A stretch of 64,000 bases of DNA from Polynucleobacter arcticus (GCF_013307205.1 NZ_CP028940.1:1409702-1473701); one strand, 5' to 3'. Shown: positions 9,931-19,206, numbered from the stretch's first letter. The notes: generated by a model not told the origin, from the letters alone. Numbers and translations are program-made.

Positions 9931-12333
9931 TTAAGCCTCTTTCTTACCCAACATTTCCCAAGTAGCCACTACGCTATCTGGATTGAGGGAGATCGAAGTA
10001 ATTCCCTTGGCAACCAACCAACGCGCGAAGTCTGGATGATCTGAAGGGCCTTGACCACAAATACCAACGTATTTATTTTGCTTAAGACATGCCTCAATTG
10101 AACGGGCAATCATGAACTCCACCGCTGGGTCACGTTCATCAAAATCGATTGCCAACAATTCCATACCGGAGTCGCGATCTAGACCGAGGGTTAATTGAGT
10201 CATATCGTTTGAGCCGATTGAGAATCCATCAAAATGCTCGAGGAATTGGTCAGCCAAAATAGCATTCGATGGGATCTCGCACATCATGATCAAACGCAAG
10301 CCATTAACGCCACGCTTAAGGCCGAGATTTGCCATCATGTCGATCACGCGCTCTGCCTGCTTAATAGTGCGTACAAACGGCACCATGATCTCGACGTTAT
10401 CTAGACCCATATCCTCACGAACACGCTTCATTGCCGCGCACTCTAAGGCAAAGGCTTCGCCGAAATCTGCTGATACGTAACGGGATGCGCCACGGAAACC
10501 CAGCATTGGATTTTCTTCATCAGGTTCATAGCGTGAACCACCAATGAGCTTCTTATATTCATTTGACTTGAAGTCAGATAAACGGACGATCACGGGTTTT
10601 GGATAGAAGGCAGCAGCAATAGTTGCAACACCCTCAACCAATTTATCTTCATAGAACTGACGCGGACTTGCATAGCCACGCGCAACGCTCTCTACTGCAC
10701 GCTTGAGATCGGGATCAATATTGGGATATTCCAATACTGCACGTGGGTGCACGCCGATGTAGTTATTAATAATGAACTCGAGACGAGCTAAGCCAACACC
10801 AGCATTGGGGATTTGGCAGAAATCAAAAGCCAACTGGGGATTACCAATATTCATGGTGATCTTCACTGGAATCTCTGGCAATACACCGCGAGAAACTTCA
10901 GTCACTTCAGTCTCGATCAAACCATCATAAATATGGCCTTCATCGCCCTCTGCACAAGAGACAGTCACCATCATGCCGTCCTGCAAATGCTCAGTAGCAT
11001 CGCCACAGCCTACTACCGCAGGCACACCCAACTCACGCGCAATGATTGCTGCATGACATGTACGGCCACCACGATTCGTCACGATCGCAGAAGCGCGCTT
11101 CATCACTGGTTCCCAGTTGGGATCTGTCATATCAGCAACTAATACGTCACCTGGCTGAACACGGTCCATCTCACTGGGATCACGAATAATGCGAACTGGA
11201 CCTGCACCAATCTTTTGACCAATCGCACGACCCTTAGCCAATACTTTTGAGCTACCTTTTAACTTGTAGCGCATCTCGACTTGGCCTGCAGCCTGACTCT
11301 TTACCGTCTCTGGACGAGCTTGCAAAATATAGATATGGCCATCTTGTCCATCTTTACCCCACTCGATATCCATTGGACGACCGTAGTGCTTCTCGATAAT
11401 GACAGCGTATTTTGCCAACTCTGTAATGTCCGCATCTTCCAAAGAAAAACGATTACGCTTTTCTGGGGCAACATCCACAGTCATTACCTTCTCAGCAGAA
11501 CCTGCTGGGGCAAATTGCATCTGGATTAACTTAGAGCCTAAAGATCGACGAATAATCGCCTTCTTGTCTAAAGCTAAAGTAGTTTTGAAGACATAGAACT
11601 CGTCAGGGTTGACAGCGCCCTGCACTACGGTCTCGCCCAAGCCATAGCTTGAGGTGATAAATACGACATCCTCAAAACCTGACTCAGTATCTAAAGTGAA
11701 CATCACACCGGCTGCGCCAAGGTCAGAACGCACCATACGCTGAATACCGGCAGACAAGGCCACCTCAGCATGAGCAAAGCCCTTGTGAACACGATAAGAA
11801 ATCGCACGATCGTTATACAAAGATGCAAACACTTCACGAATCTTCTTCAGAACATCATCAATGCCTTCAACATTCAAGAAAGTTTCTTGCTGGCCGGCAA
11901 AAGAAGCGTCAGGCAAGTCTTCTGCTGTAGCAGAAGAGCGTACCGCAAATGAGCCCTTACCGGAGTCGTCTAGCTTCTTGAAGGCAATGCGAATTTCTTC
12001 GTCAAGCCGCGCCTGAAATGGTGCCGCTTCAATCCAGCCACGAATCTCTTTACCAGCTTCAGCGAGAGCGCGAACATCATCAATATTGAGATTTTCTAAA
12101 CGCTTCTGAATGCGCTCAGTCAAATTGTTGTGCTCTAAGAAATCACGAAAAGCCAAAGAGGTAGTGGCAAATCCAGTGGGGACTCGCACACCCGTGGAGG
12201 ACAACTGAGAAATCATTTCACCTAAGGAAGCATTTTTACCGCCGACCGACTCTACGTCAGTCATACGGAGTTGCTCAAAAGGCAAAACATAAGCATTTAC
12301 TACATCATTACTTTTTTGCTGTGGGTTGGACAT
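9931..12333 (-). CDS. ppsA: Phosphoenolpyruvate synthase
   Basis: The 800-residue enzyme converts pyruvate and ATP to phosphoenolpyruvate, AMP and phosphate, which allows gluconeogenic growth. The order is the N-terminal ATP-binding domain ([15 protein letters not shown]), the central swivelling domain with the phosphorylated histidine ([18 protein letters not shown]) and the C-terminal PEP/pyruvate barrel ending [11 protein letters not shown]. An in-frame ATG at 12402 exists, but the ATG at 12333 (MSNPQQ) is preferred: it follows an AGAGAG ribosome-binding site and gives the usual family length. It is divergent from its regulator gene at 12440. Confidence 0.96.
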   Translation of the reverse strand: MSNPQQKSNDVVNAYVLPFEQLRMTDVESVGGKNASLGEMISQLSSTGVRVPTGFATTSLAFRDFLEHNNLTERIQKRLENLNIDDVRALAEAGKEIRGWIEAAPFQARLDEEIRIAFKKLDDSGKGSFAVRSSATAEDLPDASFAGQQETFLNVEGIDDVLKKIREVFASLYNDRAISYRVHKGFAHAEVALSAGIQRMVRSDLGAAGVMFTLDTESGFEDVVFITSSYGLGETVVQGAVNPDEFYVFKTTLALDKKAIIRRSLGSKLIQMQFAPAGSAEKVMTVDVAPEKRNRFSLEDADITELAKYAVIIEKHYGRPMDIEWGKDGQDGHIYILQARPETVKSQAAGQVEMRYKLKGSSKVLAKGRAIGQKIGAGPVRIIRDPSEMDRVQPGDVLVADMTDPNWEPVMKRASAIVTNRGGRTCHAAIIARELGVPAVVGCGDATEHLQDGMMVTVSCAEGDEGHIYDGLIETEVTEVSRGVLPEIPVKITMNIGNPQLAFDFCQIPNAGVGLARLEFIINNYIGVHPRAVLEYPNIDPDLKRAVESVARGYASPRQFYEDKLVEGVATIAAAFYPKPVIVRLSDFKSNEYKKLIGGSRYEPDEENPMLGFRGASRYVSADFGEAFALECAAMKRVREDMGLDNVEIMVPFVRTIKQAERVIDMMANLGLKRGVNGLRLIMMCEIPSNAILADQFLEHFDGFSIGSNDMTQLTLGLDRDSGMELLAIDFDERDPAVEFMIARSIEACLKQNKYVGICGQGPSDHPDFARWLVAKGITSISLNPDSVVATWEMLGKKEA

Positions 12334-12439
12334 AAAATACTCTCTAAAGATAAGGAAACTGGTCGAGCGGCCGAATACAATACGGCATACTTTATTAACC
12401 ATCTATTGTAGTGCTGACCCAGACTGTTAGGCCACCCTC

Positions 12440-13267
12440 ATGAGTACCCAAACCCGCATTGTTTTTATCGTTTCTGATGGCACTGGCATTACTGCCGAGA
12501 ACTTCAGCCAGTCGATTTTGGCTCAATTTGAGGCCACTTTTAAGCATATTCGGGTCCCTTTTGTAGATAGCCCTGAAAAAGCCCATGATGCGGTTTCTAG
12601 CATAAATCAGGCTGCTTCTAAATATGAGGTTCCACCCATCGTTTTCACCACGCTGGTAAATCCTGAAGTGAATACCATTGTCGGTAAAGCCAATGGCCTC
12701 ATTTTGGACATGTTCCAGACTTTTGTGGCGCCATTGGAACAGGCTCTCGGGGTTAAATCCACCCATGCGATGAACCGTCTTCATCACAATGCAGATACCG
12801 AGGCTTATAAAAACCGTATTGAGGCTATTAACTACTCATTGGCCCATGATGATGGTCAATCCAATAAAAATCTAGCTGAGGCTGATGTCATTCTGGTAGG
12901 CATCTCTCGAGTCGGTAAAACACCAACCAGTCTCTACCTTGCTATGCAGTACGGAATGAAGGCAGCTAACTACCCTCTCATTCCGGAGGATTTTGAGCGC
13001 GGTCAATTGCCAAAAGATTTAATCCCCTACCGTAGTAAGATTTTTGGCCTGATGATTGATGCCGAGCGCCTGTCAGAAATCCGCAATGAGCGACGCCCTG
13101 GCAGCAACTATGCCAAGCTAGAAAACTGCCGTTATGAGATTAATGAAGCTACTGCCATGATGAAAAAAGAATCCATTCCTTGGGTAGTCACCACTAGTAA
13201 ATCGATTGAAGAGATTGCCACCACGGTGTTGCAGTCCATTAAGTCGGATAAAACAATTCTGGGCTAG
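12440..13267 (+). CDS. ppsR: PEP synthase regulatory kinase/pyrophosphorylase
   Basis: The 275-residue bifunctional enzyme inactivates PEP synthase by ADP-dependent phosphorylation and reactivates it by a phosphate-dependent reaction. Family marks are the start VFIVSDGTGITAEN and the P-loop GISRVGKTPTSLYLA followed by KAANYPLIPED. It is transcribed divergently from ppsA, its expected target, with about 106 bases between the starts. The sequence before the ATG lacks a strong Shine-Dalgarno site. Confidence 0.95.
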   Translation: MSTQTRIVFIVSDGTGITAENFSQSILAQFEATFKHIRVPFVDSPEKAHDAVSSINQAASKYEVPPIVFTTLVNPEVNTIVGKANGLILDMFQTFVAPLEQALGVKSTHAMNRLHHNADTEAYKNRIEAINYSLAHDDGQSNKNLAEADVILVGISRVGKTPTSLYLAMQYGMKAANYPLIPEDFERGQLPKDLIPYRSKIFGLMIDAERLSEIRNERRPGSNYAKLENCRYEINEATAMMKKESIPWVVTTSKSIEEIATTVLQSIKSDKTILG

Positions 13268-13329
13268 AGAGGTACTTTGTAATAACTAGTTTCGATCTTT
13301 AACAAACATGCGGTAAAGCCTAGTGAAAG

Positions 13330-13355
13330 CTGCTTCCCGACAAAGAGCAGTTTTT
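13330..13355 (+). terminator. Rho-independent terminator of ppsR
   Basis: A stem CTGCTT / GAGCAG (six pairs, one G-T) with a nine-base loop is followed by five Ts. It lies about 60 bases after the ppsR stop codon. Confidence 0.55.
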
Positions 13356-13433
13356 GTAGCGCGGCCCTTCACGCTAGCAATTCTTCATCCGCTAGGTCAT
13401 CAATTTAAGTACTCCAGGAACCAACAGCAGTAT

Positions 13434-13457
13434 AAAAAAGCCACTCCGAAGAGTGGC
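13434..13457 (-). terminator. Minus-strand rho-independent terminator with TTCG loop
   Basis: Read on the minus strand, GCCACTC, the stable tetraloop TTCG and GAGTGGC are followed directly by six Ts. The stem is perfect. It lies about 37 bases downstream of the remnant reading frame that ends at 13494, so it probably ended the gene from which the remnant derives. Confidence 0.75.
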
Positions 13458-13493
13458 TTATCCTGAGGTCAAAAACCAAAGACTACAACTAGA

Positions 13494-13676
13494 TCAATAA
13501 AGACTTGTTGGGATAGTCGCAACATATCCATTAAGAGTTTGAGCGCCGGGCCTATAAACACCCAATAAATTATTTTGATAGACAGTATCGGCAGTAGTCG
13601 CTGTAGAGCCAGGGAAAGCGGCCTGATTTCTTAGAAGTATCTGCTGGTCCTGGGCGACTACTAAGGAACCAAGAAG
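13494..13676 (-). pseudogene. 3' remnant of an unidentified gene
   Basis: A minus-strand frame of 60 codons ending at a TGA (13494-13496) has protein-like composition (for example AAFPGSTATTADTVYQN and VYRPGAQTLNG). It has no suitable start codon and is closed upstream by an in-frame TAG at 13677-13679. A strong terminator follows it. This pattern suggests the C-terminal end of a decayed gene. I do not recognise the family. It could also be a chance open frame, though the terminator argues against that. Confidence 0.4.
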
Positions 13677-13706
13677 CTATTTGTAGCCAAAGAAAAGCCA
13701 CCCGAA

Positions 13707-13730
13707 TGAACTGACCCCCAGTAGTTGGAC
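13707..13730 (+). repeat. IS terminal inverted repeat (left)
   Basis: The 24-base end begins TGAACTGACCCCCAG and ends TTGGAC. It matches the reverse complement of 15119-15142 except at positions 15 and 16 of the repeat. Confidence 0.9.
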
Positions 13731-13737
13731 AGTTTAG

Positions 13738-14523
13738 TTAGGTTAGCACGAGGGATTGAGTTCGGTATTTCACCGGGCTTAATCCCTTTAGTTTTTGTTT
13801 GATTCGATCATGGTTGTAGTAATGGATATATTCTTTAAGTTCTGTTTTAAATGATTCGATACTTTCAAACCTTCTCCGATAGAAGAACTCTGTTTTCATA
13901 ATCCCGAACCAGTTTTCCATCACTGCGTTATCTAAGCAGTTACCTTTTCTAGACATGCTTTGAGTAATGCCTTGCTGGTGTAGGGCCTGTTGATACAGCC
14001 CCATTTGGTATTGCCAGCCCTGGTCTGAGTGCAATACTGGCCTGTCTTCATTCTTGAGTCGTTTGAAGGCGCTCTTTAGCATCTGCATTACTGAGCTAAT
14101 CTGTGGTCGATCAGCAATCTCATAGGAGATGATCTCTTGGTTATATAGATCCAGGATGGGTGAGAGATAAACTCGCTCGCCCTTGATATTGAACTCAGTC
14201 ACATCAGTCACCCACTTTTGATTGGGTGCTTTAGCTATAAAGTTGCGCTCTAACAAGTTAGGGGCTGCCTTACCCACAGACCCCTTATAAGACTGATAGC
14301 GCTTGGGCCTCACAAGGGACTTCAGTCCTAGTTGGCCCATCAGCTTTTGCACGGTCTTGTGGTTTAGGTATTGCTGTTGATTACGCAGCTCTAAATGTAC
14401 CCGCCGATAGCCATAGCGACCCCGATGGGCATTAAAGATCTGGGTGATATGCTCTTTAGCCCCCTGATAAGGATCAGCTTTACTACTGGCTGCCCGCCAG
14501 TAGTAGTAAACGCTTTTAGCCAT
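13738..14523 (-). CDS. IS3-family transposase OrfB (DDE integrase domain)
   Basis: This frame encodes the catalytic part of the transposase. An HTH_21-like segment (HRGRYGYRRVHLEL) is followed by the rve integrase core with the three catalytic acids in WVTDVTEF, VLHSDQGWQYQ and NAVMENWFG, and a C-terminal YHYYNHDRIKQKLKG-like region. The 261 residues shown start at an internal ATG. The same frame is open upstream into the end of orfA (ITELRPHYRLPDLLLIAKM), and a run of four As on the minus strand at 14598-14595 allows a -1 slip from orfA. The active product is therefore probably an OrfAB fusion. Confidence 0.92.
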   Translation of the reverse strand: MAKSVYYYWRAASSKADPYQGAKEHITQIFNAHRGRYGYRRVHLELRNQQQYLNHKTVQKLMGQLGLKSLVRPKRYQSYKGSVGKAAPNLLERNFIAKAPNQKWVTDVTEFNIKGERVYLSPILDLYNQEIISYEIADRPQISSVMQMLKSAFKRLKNEDRPVLHSDQGWQYQMGLYQQALHQQGITQSMSRKGNCLDNAVMENWFGIMKTEFFYRRRFESIESFKTELKEYIHYYNHDRIKQKLKGLSPVKYRTQSLVLT

Positions 14524-14576
14524 CTTGGCGATGAGTAGTAAGTCTGGTAAACGGTAATGCGGCCTTAGCTCAGTAA

Positions 14577-15089
14577 TTACTTGGGCTTGTTCTCTTTTAC
14601 TGCTTTGCTCTGAGCTAAGGCTTCTAACTTTTTTAGGTAGGCAGCCTGTGCTTCGGCATACCCCAAACGTCTTCGCAACTCTGCCGGCGTGAGCTCCGAG
14701 ATAGGCTTTTTGAGTAATGCTTTGATATTAAATTGGGACATCGGCGGTTGTCCTCTCTGTCGATTGGCAAGGGCTGTAATACCGCCTTCATTGTAGAGTT
14801 TTTGCCATTGCAAAATGGTGGTCATACTACCAATCCCAAAGTGGGCAGCAGCTGGCCTAGCTGATATCTGATACTGTGCCATGTACTCTAGAACCTGTAC
14901 TTTGAACTGCGGGGAGTGGCGTTGGTAGCTAGGATTAAGACCACTATGGCCACGTGCTTGATAGGCTAAAGCCCATTTGCGGACATCTGAGTGACTAATC
15001 TCAAATAAGTGACTTACCCGCTTAAGACCACCTGACTTTAGAAACTCTTTAACTACCTTTAGCTTGAACTGCTTGCTGTACTTGCTCAT
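14577..15089 (-). CDS. IS3-family transposase OrfA (helix-turn-helix)
   Basis: The 170-residue protein is the DNA-binding subunit. It carries two helix-turn-helix segments of the IS150 kind (about residues 5-50 and 60-110; PAAAHFGIGSMTTILQWQK) and a C-terminal leucine-zipper-like helix (ELRRRLGYAEAQAAYLKKLEAL). It starts 30 bases inside the right inverted repeat. A -1 frameshift near its end would join it to OrfB. Confidence 0.9.
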   Translation of the reverse strand: MSKYSKQFKLKVVKEFLKSGGLKRVSHLFEISHSDVRKWALAYQARGHSGLNPSYQRHSPQFKVQVLEYMAQYQISARPAAAHFGIGSMTTILQWQKLYNEGGITALANRQRGQPPMSQFNIKALLKKPISELTPAELRRRLGYAEAQAAYLKKLEALAQSKAVKENKPK

Positions 15090-15118
15090 AAAACAAAACC
15101 CCCTTGGTTGGACATAAC

Positions 15119-15142
15119 GTCCAACTTTTGGGGGTCAGTTCA
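15119..15142 (-). repeat. IS terminal inverted repeat (right)
   Basis: Read on the minus strand this end begins TGAACTGACCCCCAA and ends TTGGAC, the partner of 13707-13730. It lies upstream of orfA. Confidence 0.9.
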
Positions 15143-15269
15143 CAAAGGTGGCTTTGGAGAATTCATTAACTTTAGTAAGTTTTTTAAGAAAAATATACTT
15201 CTGAGAGCGCTACTGGTGCGGGATCACCCTCATGATCAGGATCTCTTTTGGAAAGTTTGCATAAAGCTT

Positions 15270-17321
15270 TTAAGGAGCGCAAGTTCCTGTGTTATTGGCA
15301 CTAACTGAATTGCCCGCAGAACCAAATATTGAAACACCAGTATTGCATGCTTGATTGGGCACTGGAGATGTAAGAGTGGATGGAGCTGCATAACCAAAGT
15401 AATTGCCAGTAACCGTATTATTAATGCCAGTTAATGTGATTCCGTTGCCAGTATTTGCACTGATATAAGCTGTTACTGTGCTAGAAGTGGTCACTGTAGA
15501 GGGTGTTGGTCCTACAAAGTTACCAGTACCGGCAATCAATATTCCACCTAAACCATTTCCGAAGCCAGTACCTTTTACAAGAGTAGTTGCAAGGCCGACT
15601 GAGGCATTGAAAACGTAATTTCCAGTAGCACCAGAAGCAATTTCAATACCGTAACGCGCATTTCCAGAGAAAGTATTTTGTGGAATCACCGAGCCGTTAT
15701 AGCCTCCAATATTGTTATTGTTGCCACTAACTTTAATACCGCTACCGCCGTTTCCGAAACCGGTTACTGGTGGATTGGTTAGAACCCCAGTGCCTTCGGT
15801 ATTTAAACCAACTACGTTAGGATCTACAGTCACACCTGTTGCATTCGCTGTAAGCTCAATACCATGGCCCACATTGCCAGACATCACATTTGTACGAATG
15901 AGGTTATTTAAGCCCGTGGAGTCAATAGTAATACCATTACCCTGATTAGGCGCCGCTCCTTGAAAGGCGTAAAGACCGCCAAAGGTATTAAAGGTGGTAA
16001 AGCCGCTAGCAGTACCTGCCACTCGAATACCATCCCTTCCATTGCCCGCCGATACGTTGCCTAAAGGTATAACGCCACCAACTTGGACACCCGCAGATGT
16101 TCCACTAACATGAATTCCATCTACTGCATTGGGAACCATGGATGCATTATTTGCACCAGCGCCGAAGAAATTAGCCTGCACCAAAATAGCATTTGAGTTG
16201 TACACATACAATCCATGCCTACCATTGCCGCTCAACACGTTGTAATAAATAAATGGATTGTCTTGAAATGTACAACCAATGAGTTGGTTGTTGTTTGCAT
16301 TGGTAATATTTACACCATCAATACCATTACCTATCGCTGAAGTTCCGACATTGTTTGTACCAATAAAGTTGCCACTGAGAACGGTTAACTCGGCATAAGA
16401 GTCAATCAGAACCCCATTCTGAGTGTTACCAGAAATCAGATTGCCTAATGGAGGCGCAATTGAAACAATGGGAACTGTACCTTTATTGCCAGTAGGATTA
16501 TTGGTTTGTCCAGTGGCAGCATTGTAATAAGCGGTCCCGCCGATGGTATTTTCAGTAGCGTAATAGGTAACCCAGATGCCATTCTTTTGATTGCCGATAG
16601 CCGCCGTTCCAGCTGGATTAGTCCCGATAGCATTGGCCTGAATCCTATTGCCTGCACCACCATAAATCTGAATGCCATTCTGTGTATTACCTGAGATCAC
16701 ATTGGAATAAAGACCGGAAATACTCTTAGGATTTGAACCAATCACATTATTAATAGAGGTAGATGAAATATAAATTCCATTTCCTGCATTACCGGCAGCA
16801 GCGCCATTCAAATTCAGTCCAATGTAGTTACTTAATAAGCTATTGCTGCCATCATTTAAGGTAACTCCGTTTGAGGTGGATCCATAAATAGATAGTGCAT
16901 AGATACCAGAACCAGCCGAGCCACTATTGAAATTAAAACCTGTTCCCACATTCGCAAAATTCACCGCAACAAGTGGTGCCGTAGTCGTATTTCCAGCGGT
17001 GTAGCCAGGTGCAGTAGTGCCATCAATAAGCACTTTATTGGTGATCGCTGGCAAACTACTTGCCAATGTAATCACACCATTAACGGAGAAAGTGATTCCT
17101 GAATACTGCGACGATGGAGCGCTATTTACAGAAGAGATGGCCGCCCTAAGAGAGCCGGTGCCTGAATCGCTTAGTGTGCTAACTACATAATAGGTAGTTG
17201 GTGGGGTATTAACGGCGCTATTGCTACTACTACCTCCACCACAAGCCACTAAAACTAAGGATAGGGCAGATATTAATGCAATAGATATATGGCGAAAAGA
17301 TAGAGGTGATTTGAAATTCAT
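15270..17321 (-). CDS. Lipoprotein with right-handed parallel beta-helix repeats
   Basis: The 683-residue protein has a lipoprotein signal with lipobox LVACG (Cys near residue 27) and a short glycine/serine linker. After YVVSTLSDSGTGSLRAAI, a motif common at the start of such proteins, come many imperfect repeats with N-x-I-x-G-N-x-x-x-G-I patterns (for example NVISGNTQNGIQIYG, NLISGNTQNGVLID). These are typical of parallel beta-helix folds found in surface adhesins and polysaccharide-acting proteins. No catalytic motif was identified, so its role is unknown. It probably sits on the outer membrane. The IS at 13707-15142 lies in its predicted downstream terminator. Confidence 0.8.
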   Translation of the reverse strand: MNFKSPLSFRHISIALISALSLVLVACGGGSSSNSAVNTPPTTYYVVSTLSDSGTGSLRAAISSVNSAPSSQYSGITFSVNGVITLASSLPAITNKVLIDGTTAPGYTAGNTTTAPLVAVNFANVGTGFNFNSGSAGSGIYALSIYGSTSNGVTLNDGSNSLLSNYIGLNLNGAAAGNAGNGIYISSTSINNVIGSNPKSISGLYSNVISGNTQNGIQIYGGAGNRIQANAIGTNPAGTAAIGNQKNGIWVTYYATENTIGGTAYYNAATGQTNNPTGNKGTVPIVSIAPPLGNLISGNTQNGVLIDSYAELTVLSGNFIGTNNVGTSAIGNGIDGVNITNANNNQLIGCTFQDNPFIYYNVLSGNGRHGLYVYNSNAILVQANFFGAGANNASMVPNAVDGIHVSGTSAGVQVGGVIPLGNVSAGNGRDGIRVAGTASGFTTFNTFGGLYAFQGAAPNQGNGITIDSTGLNNLIRTNVMSGNVGHGIELTANATGVTVDPNVVGLNTEGTGVLTNPPVTGFGNGGSGIKVSGNNNNIGGYNGSVIPQNTFSGNARYGIEIASGATGNYVFNASVGLATTLVKGTGFGNGLGGILIAGTGNFVGPTPSTVTTSSTVTAYISANTGNGITLTGINNTVTGNYFGYAAPSTLTSPVPNQACNTGVSIFGSAGNSVSANNTGTCAP

Positions 17322-17637
17322 GGTTAGTGCCTTATGTAATTAAATCATTTTATACTTGAAAAATAGATAACACGCAAAATTTACCTAACAAAATGAATAG
17401 CCTGCAATAGGCTTCATCAAACCTCCAATACATCAGCGTCAGTTAAAGGAGGGTCCAAAAAATACCACTCTAAAGGTTAGTATTTTTCATTTCTAGCTGG
17501 CCCAGCAAGACTTGAGTCTTGACTCCAAAAACTTCAGATGGCACAACTTACCCCACCCAATTGATCGATAGGAGTTATTCGCTATCTAGGAGCGAGGGAT
17601 GCAAAGCAGTCATCTGAAGATAAAGGAAGCTAGCGAT
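17322..17637. other. Non-coding gap between two lipoprotein genes
   Basis: No gene is supported in these 316 bases. The part next to the beta-helix gene must hold its promoter and start region; the part near 17460-17487 contains an AT-rich hairpin listed separately. Confidence 0.6.
17458..17487 (-). terminator. Possible weak terminator
   Basis: AAAAATAC and GTATTTTT form an eight-pair AT-rich stem around a 14-base loop, with one more T on the minus-strand side. It is downstream of the small lipoprotein gene that ends at 17638. The low GC of the stem makes it a weak candidate. Confidence 0.35.
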
Positions 17638-18231
17638 CTAGCATCCAGATGCGGTTGCCGTCGGTACGCTGACGTTATTTGTTGCTGGAAGACTTGACCA
17701 AGATGGATCAGAAGAAGTGATTGGCAACATATAGGCCCAGTGAGTTAATCCAGTAGAGGCAATACCAGATGACATTTGCATTAAAAAAGCAGGTTGACCA
17801 CTAGAGCTTGTCAATATCCCAGATCCAACAGTGACAAGACCGCCAAAAAAGCCTAAAGAAACTGTATTGTTCGCAGTCACTGATCCAACAATGGTGGCTG
17901 AGGTCCATGAAGCACCATTATTTGTACTTGTAAAAGAGCACCCTAAAAGATAGCCTCCATTGGCAGAAGTAAAGTGCCAGATTGTTTGATCACTTACTGC
18001 AGTAGTTTTTGGATTAGTCGAAGAGCTGTAAGAGTACGCCAAGGTATAAGCTTGAGGCACATACCAGAAAGTATTCACAAAAGCAGATAAATCTTTTGTT
18101 GCAAGCGTTGATGGATTGGATTGAGCCTGTACGCTATCCCCTGCACCACATCCCGACAATGCAAAATTTACTCCTAAGGCGCAGCAAAGCGCAAGAGTCT
18201 TTAGGGTTTTATTTTTTATAATCGTGATCAT
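17638..18231 (-). CDS. Small predicted lipoprotein
   Basis: The 197-residue protein has a signal peptide ending in the lipobox LSGCG (Cys near residue 28). The mature part is rich in Ser, Thr and aromatic residues (TIWHFTSANGGYLLGCSF, LTHWAYMLP) and ends with a cysteine. This suggests a small beta-rich domain, possibly with a disulfide. No family is recognised. It lies upstream of the beta-helix lipoprotein gene on the same strand but is separated by a long gap, so co-transcription is unlikely. Confidence 0.65.
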   Translation of the reverse strand: MITIIKNKTLKTLALCCALGVNFALSGCGAGDSVQAQSNPSTLATKDLSAFVNTFWYVPQAYTLAYSYSSSTNPKTTAVSDQTIWHFTSANGGYLLGCSFTSTNNGASWTSATIVGSVTANNTVSLGFFGGLVTVGSGILTSSSGQPAFLMQMSSGIASTGLTHWAYMLPITSSDPSWSSLPATNNVSVPTATASGC

Positions 18232-18373
18232 TATTTTTAGTGGTTAATAATTAAATCTAAAAATCTAGAAGCATTTAAAAGTGAGTATGCATTCCCATTC
18301 CAAAGCTACAAGAAACTTTCTGAGACTGTGAATGTGTTCCCACAACAAGACTAGCTCGATAAATCAGCGCTCA

Positions 18374-19198
18374 CTAAGCACGTCTGACCCGCAGAGTTTC
18401 AAATAAACACACTGCTGCTGCAGTAGAAACATTGAGTGACTCTACGCGTGGATCAATTGGAATCGAAACGCTTTTTGCCTGGGCCATAAGATCTGTAGAA
18501 ACGCCGTGACCCTCGCTACCCATCACCCAAGCTACCGGATGAATCAACTCCTTACGCATATTGAAGAGCTCTAATTCCCCATCAGCGATAGCGGCAAGTA
18601 AAGGCGCAGTCACTGCACTAAGGACTTGTTGGGTAGACCAACCTTCGTAAAGATCGAGTAAGCGGTGTGCGCCCATGCCGGCCCGCAACACCTTGCTAGA
18701 CCATAAGTGTGCACAACCGGTAAGTGCAACAACTTGAGTAAAGCCAGCAGCAGCGGCAGTACGCAAAATAGTGCCGACATTACCTGCATCTTGTATACGA
18801 TCCAAAATAACCACATCACCATCAAGAGTAGCGACAGACTGTTGAGGTGCTAAAGCAGATTGAGGTAAATTCAGAAGTCCAGCAATATGCGGAGCGTTGA
18901 CTAAATCAGATAGCAAATCCCATAAGCCTTTATCTAACTGATAGACACGAGTCTCCGGGCAAATCTCTACATGGTCATATACAGCTTGGGCAATCTCTGG
19001 ATTTTGTAAGCCGATCTCGGAGGTAATCAGAAACTGGAGGGCTGGATCACCAACCCAAGTTTGCACTAAATGAATGCCCTCAAGCAAAGCTTGCCCACAG
19101 GCAAATCTGGCCTTTTGGCCCTTAGGGCCTGTAGCCTGCAACTGACGAATCTCTTTAAATAAAGCATTGTCTTTTGAGGTAATAAATTCAATTTTCAT
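18374..19198 (-). CDS. TrmH/SpoU-family RNA 2'-O-methyltransferase
   Basis: The 274-residue protein belongs to the SPOUT methyltransferases that methylate a ribose in rRNA or tRNA. The N-terminal part is a substrate-binding domain. The knotted catalytic domain shows the motifs LDRIQDAGNVGTILRTAAA, VMGSEGHGVS and SIPIDPRVESLNVSTAAAV. The exact target cannot be told from sequence. It follows rnhB by eight bases and is the last gene of the long lpx series. Confidence 0.88.
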   Translation of the reverse strand: MKIEFITSKDNALFKEIRQLQATGPKGQKARFACGQALLEGIHLVQTWVGDPALQFLITSEIGLQNPEIAQAVYDHVEICPETRVYQLDKGLWDLLSDLVNAPHIAGLLNLPQSALAPQQSVATLDGDVVILDRIQDAGNVGTILRTAAAAGFTQVVALTGCAHLWSSKVLRAGMGAHRLLDLYEGWSTQQVLSAVTAPLLAAIADGELELFNMRKELIHPVAWVMGSEGHGVSTDLMAQAKSVSIPIDPRVESLNVSTAAAVCLFETLRVRRA

Positions 19199-19206
19199 AG
19201 TCTGGA

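Larger units (their letters stand above)
13268..13493. other. Non-coding gap between ppsR and the gene remnant
   Basis: No convincing gene is present in this stretch. It contains a plus-strand terminator just after ppsR and, at its far end, a minus-strand terminator that closes the remnant reading frame. Confidence 0.6.
13707..15142 (-). mobile_element. IS3-family (IS150-type) insertion sequence, complete
   Basis: The element is 1436 bases long, bounded by 24-base terminal inverted repeats (22 of 24 matching) that begin TGAACTGACCCCCA. It carries the two overlapping-frame transposase genes of the IS3 family on the minus strand: orfA (14577-15089) and orfB (13738-14523). Both frames and the D, D, E catalytic residues look intact, so it could be active. 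The flanks show a near-duplication, CGAA on the left and CAAA on the right, that fits a four-base target duplication with one later change. Confidence 0.93.
13694..15155 (-). terminator. Terminator hairpin split by the insertion sequence
   Basis: On the plus strand AAAGCCACC at 13694-13702 and GGTGGCTTT at 15147-15155 form a perfect nine-pair stem once the IS is removed. The four bases next to each IS end are CGAA (13703-13706) and CAAA (15143-15146). On the minus strand the uninterrupted site would read as a stem with a TTCG-type loop and a T-rich tail, so it is inferred to be the terminator of the beta-helix lipoprotein gene that ends at 15270. Confidence 0.6.

Noticed and set aside
12395..12787. 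A 130-codon minus-strand frame over the ppsR start.
   Set aside because: It is antisense to the well-supported ppsR gene and its sequence resembles no protein family; it mirrors ppsR codon structure.
15270..17321. Internal repeats of the beta-helix gene as a possible CRISPR array.
   Set aside because: The repetition is at protein level and degenerate; there are no identical direct repeats with regular unique spacers and no cas genes in the window.
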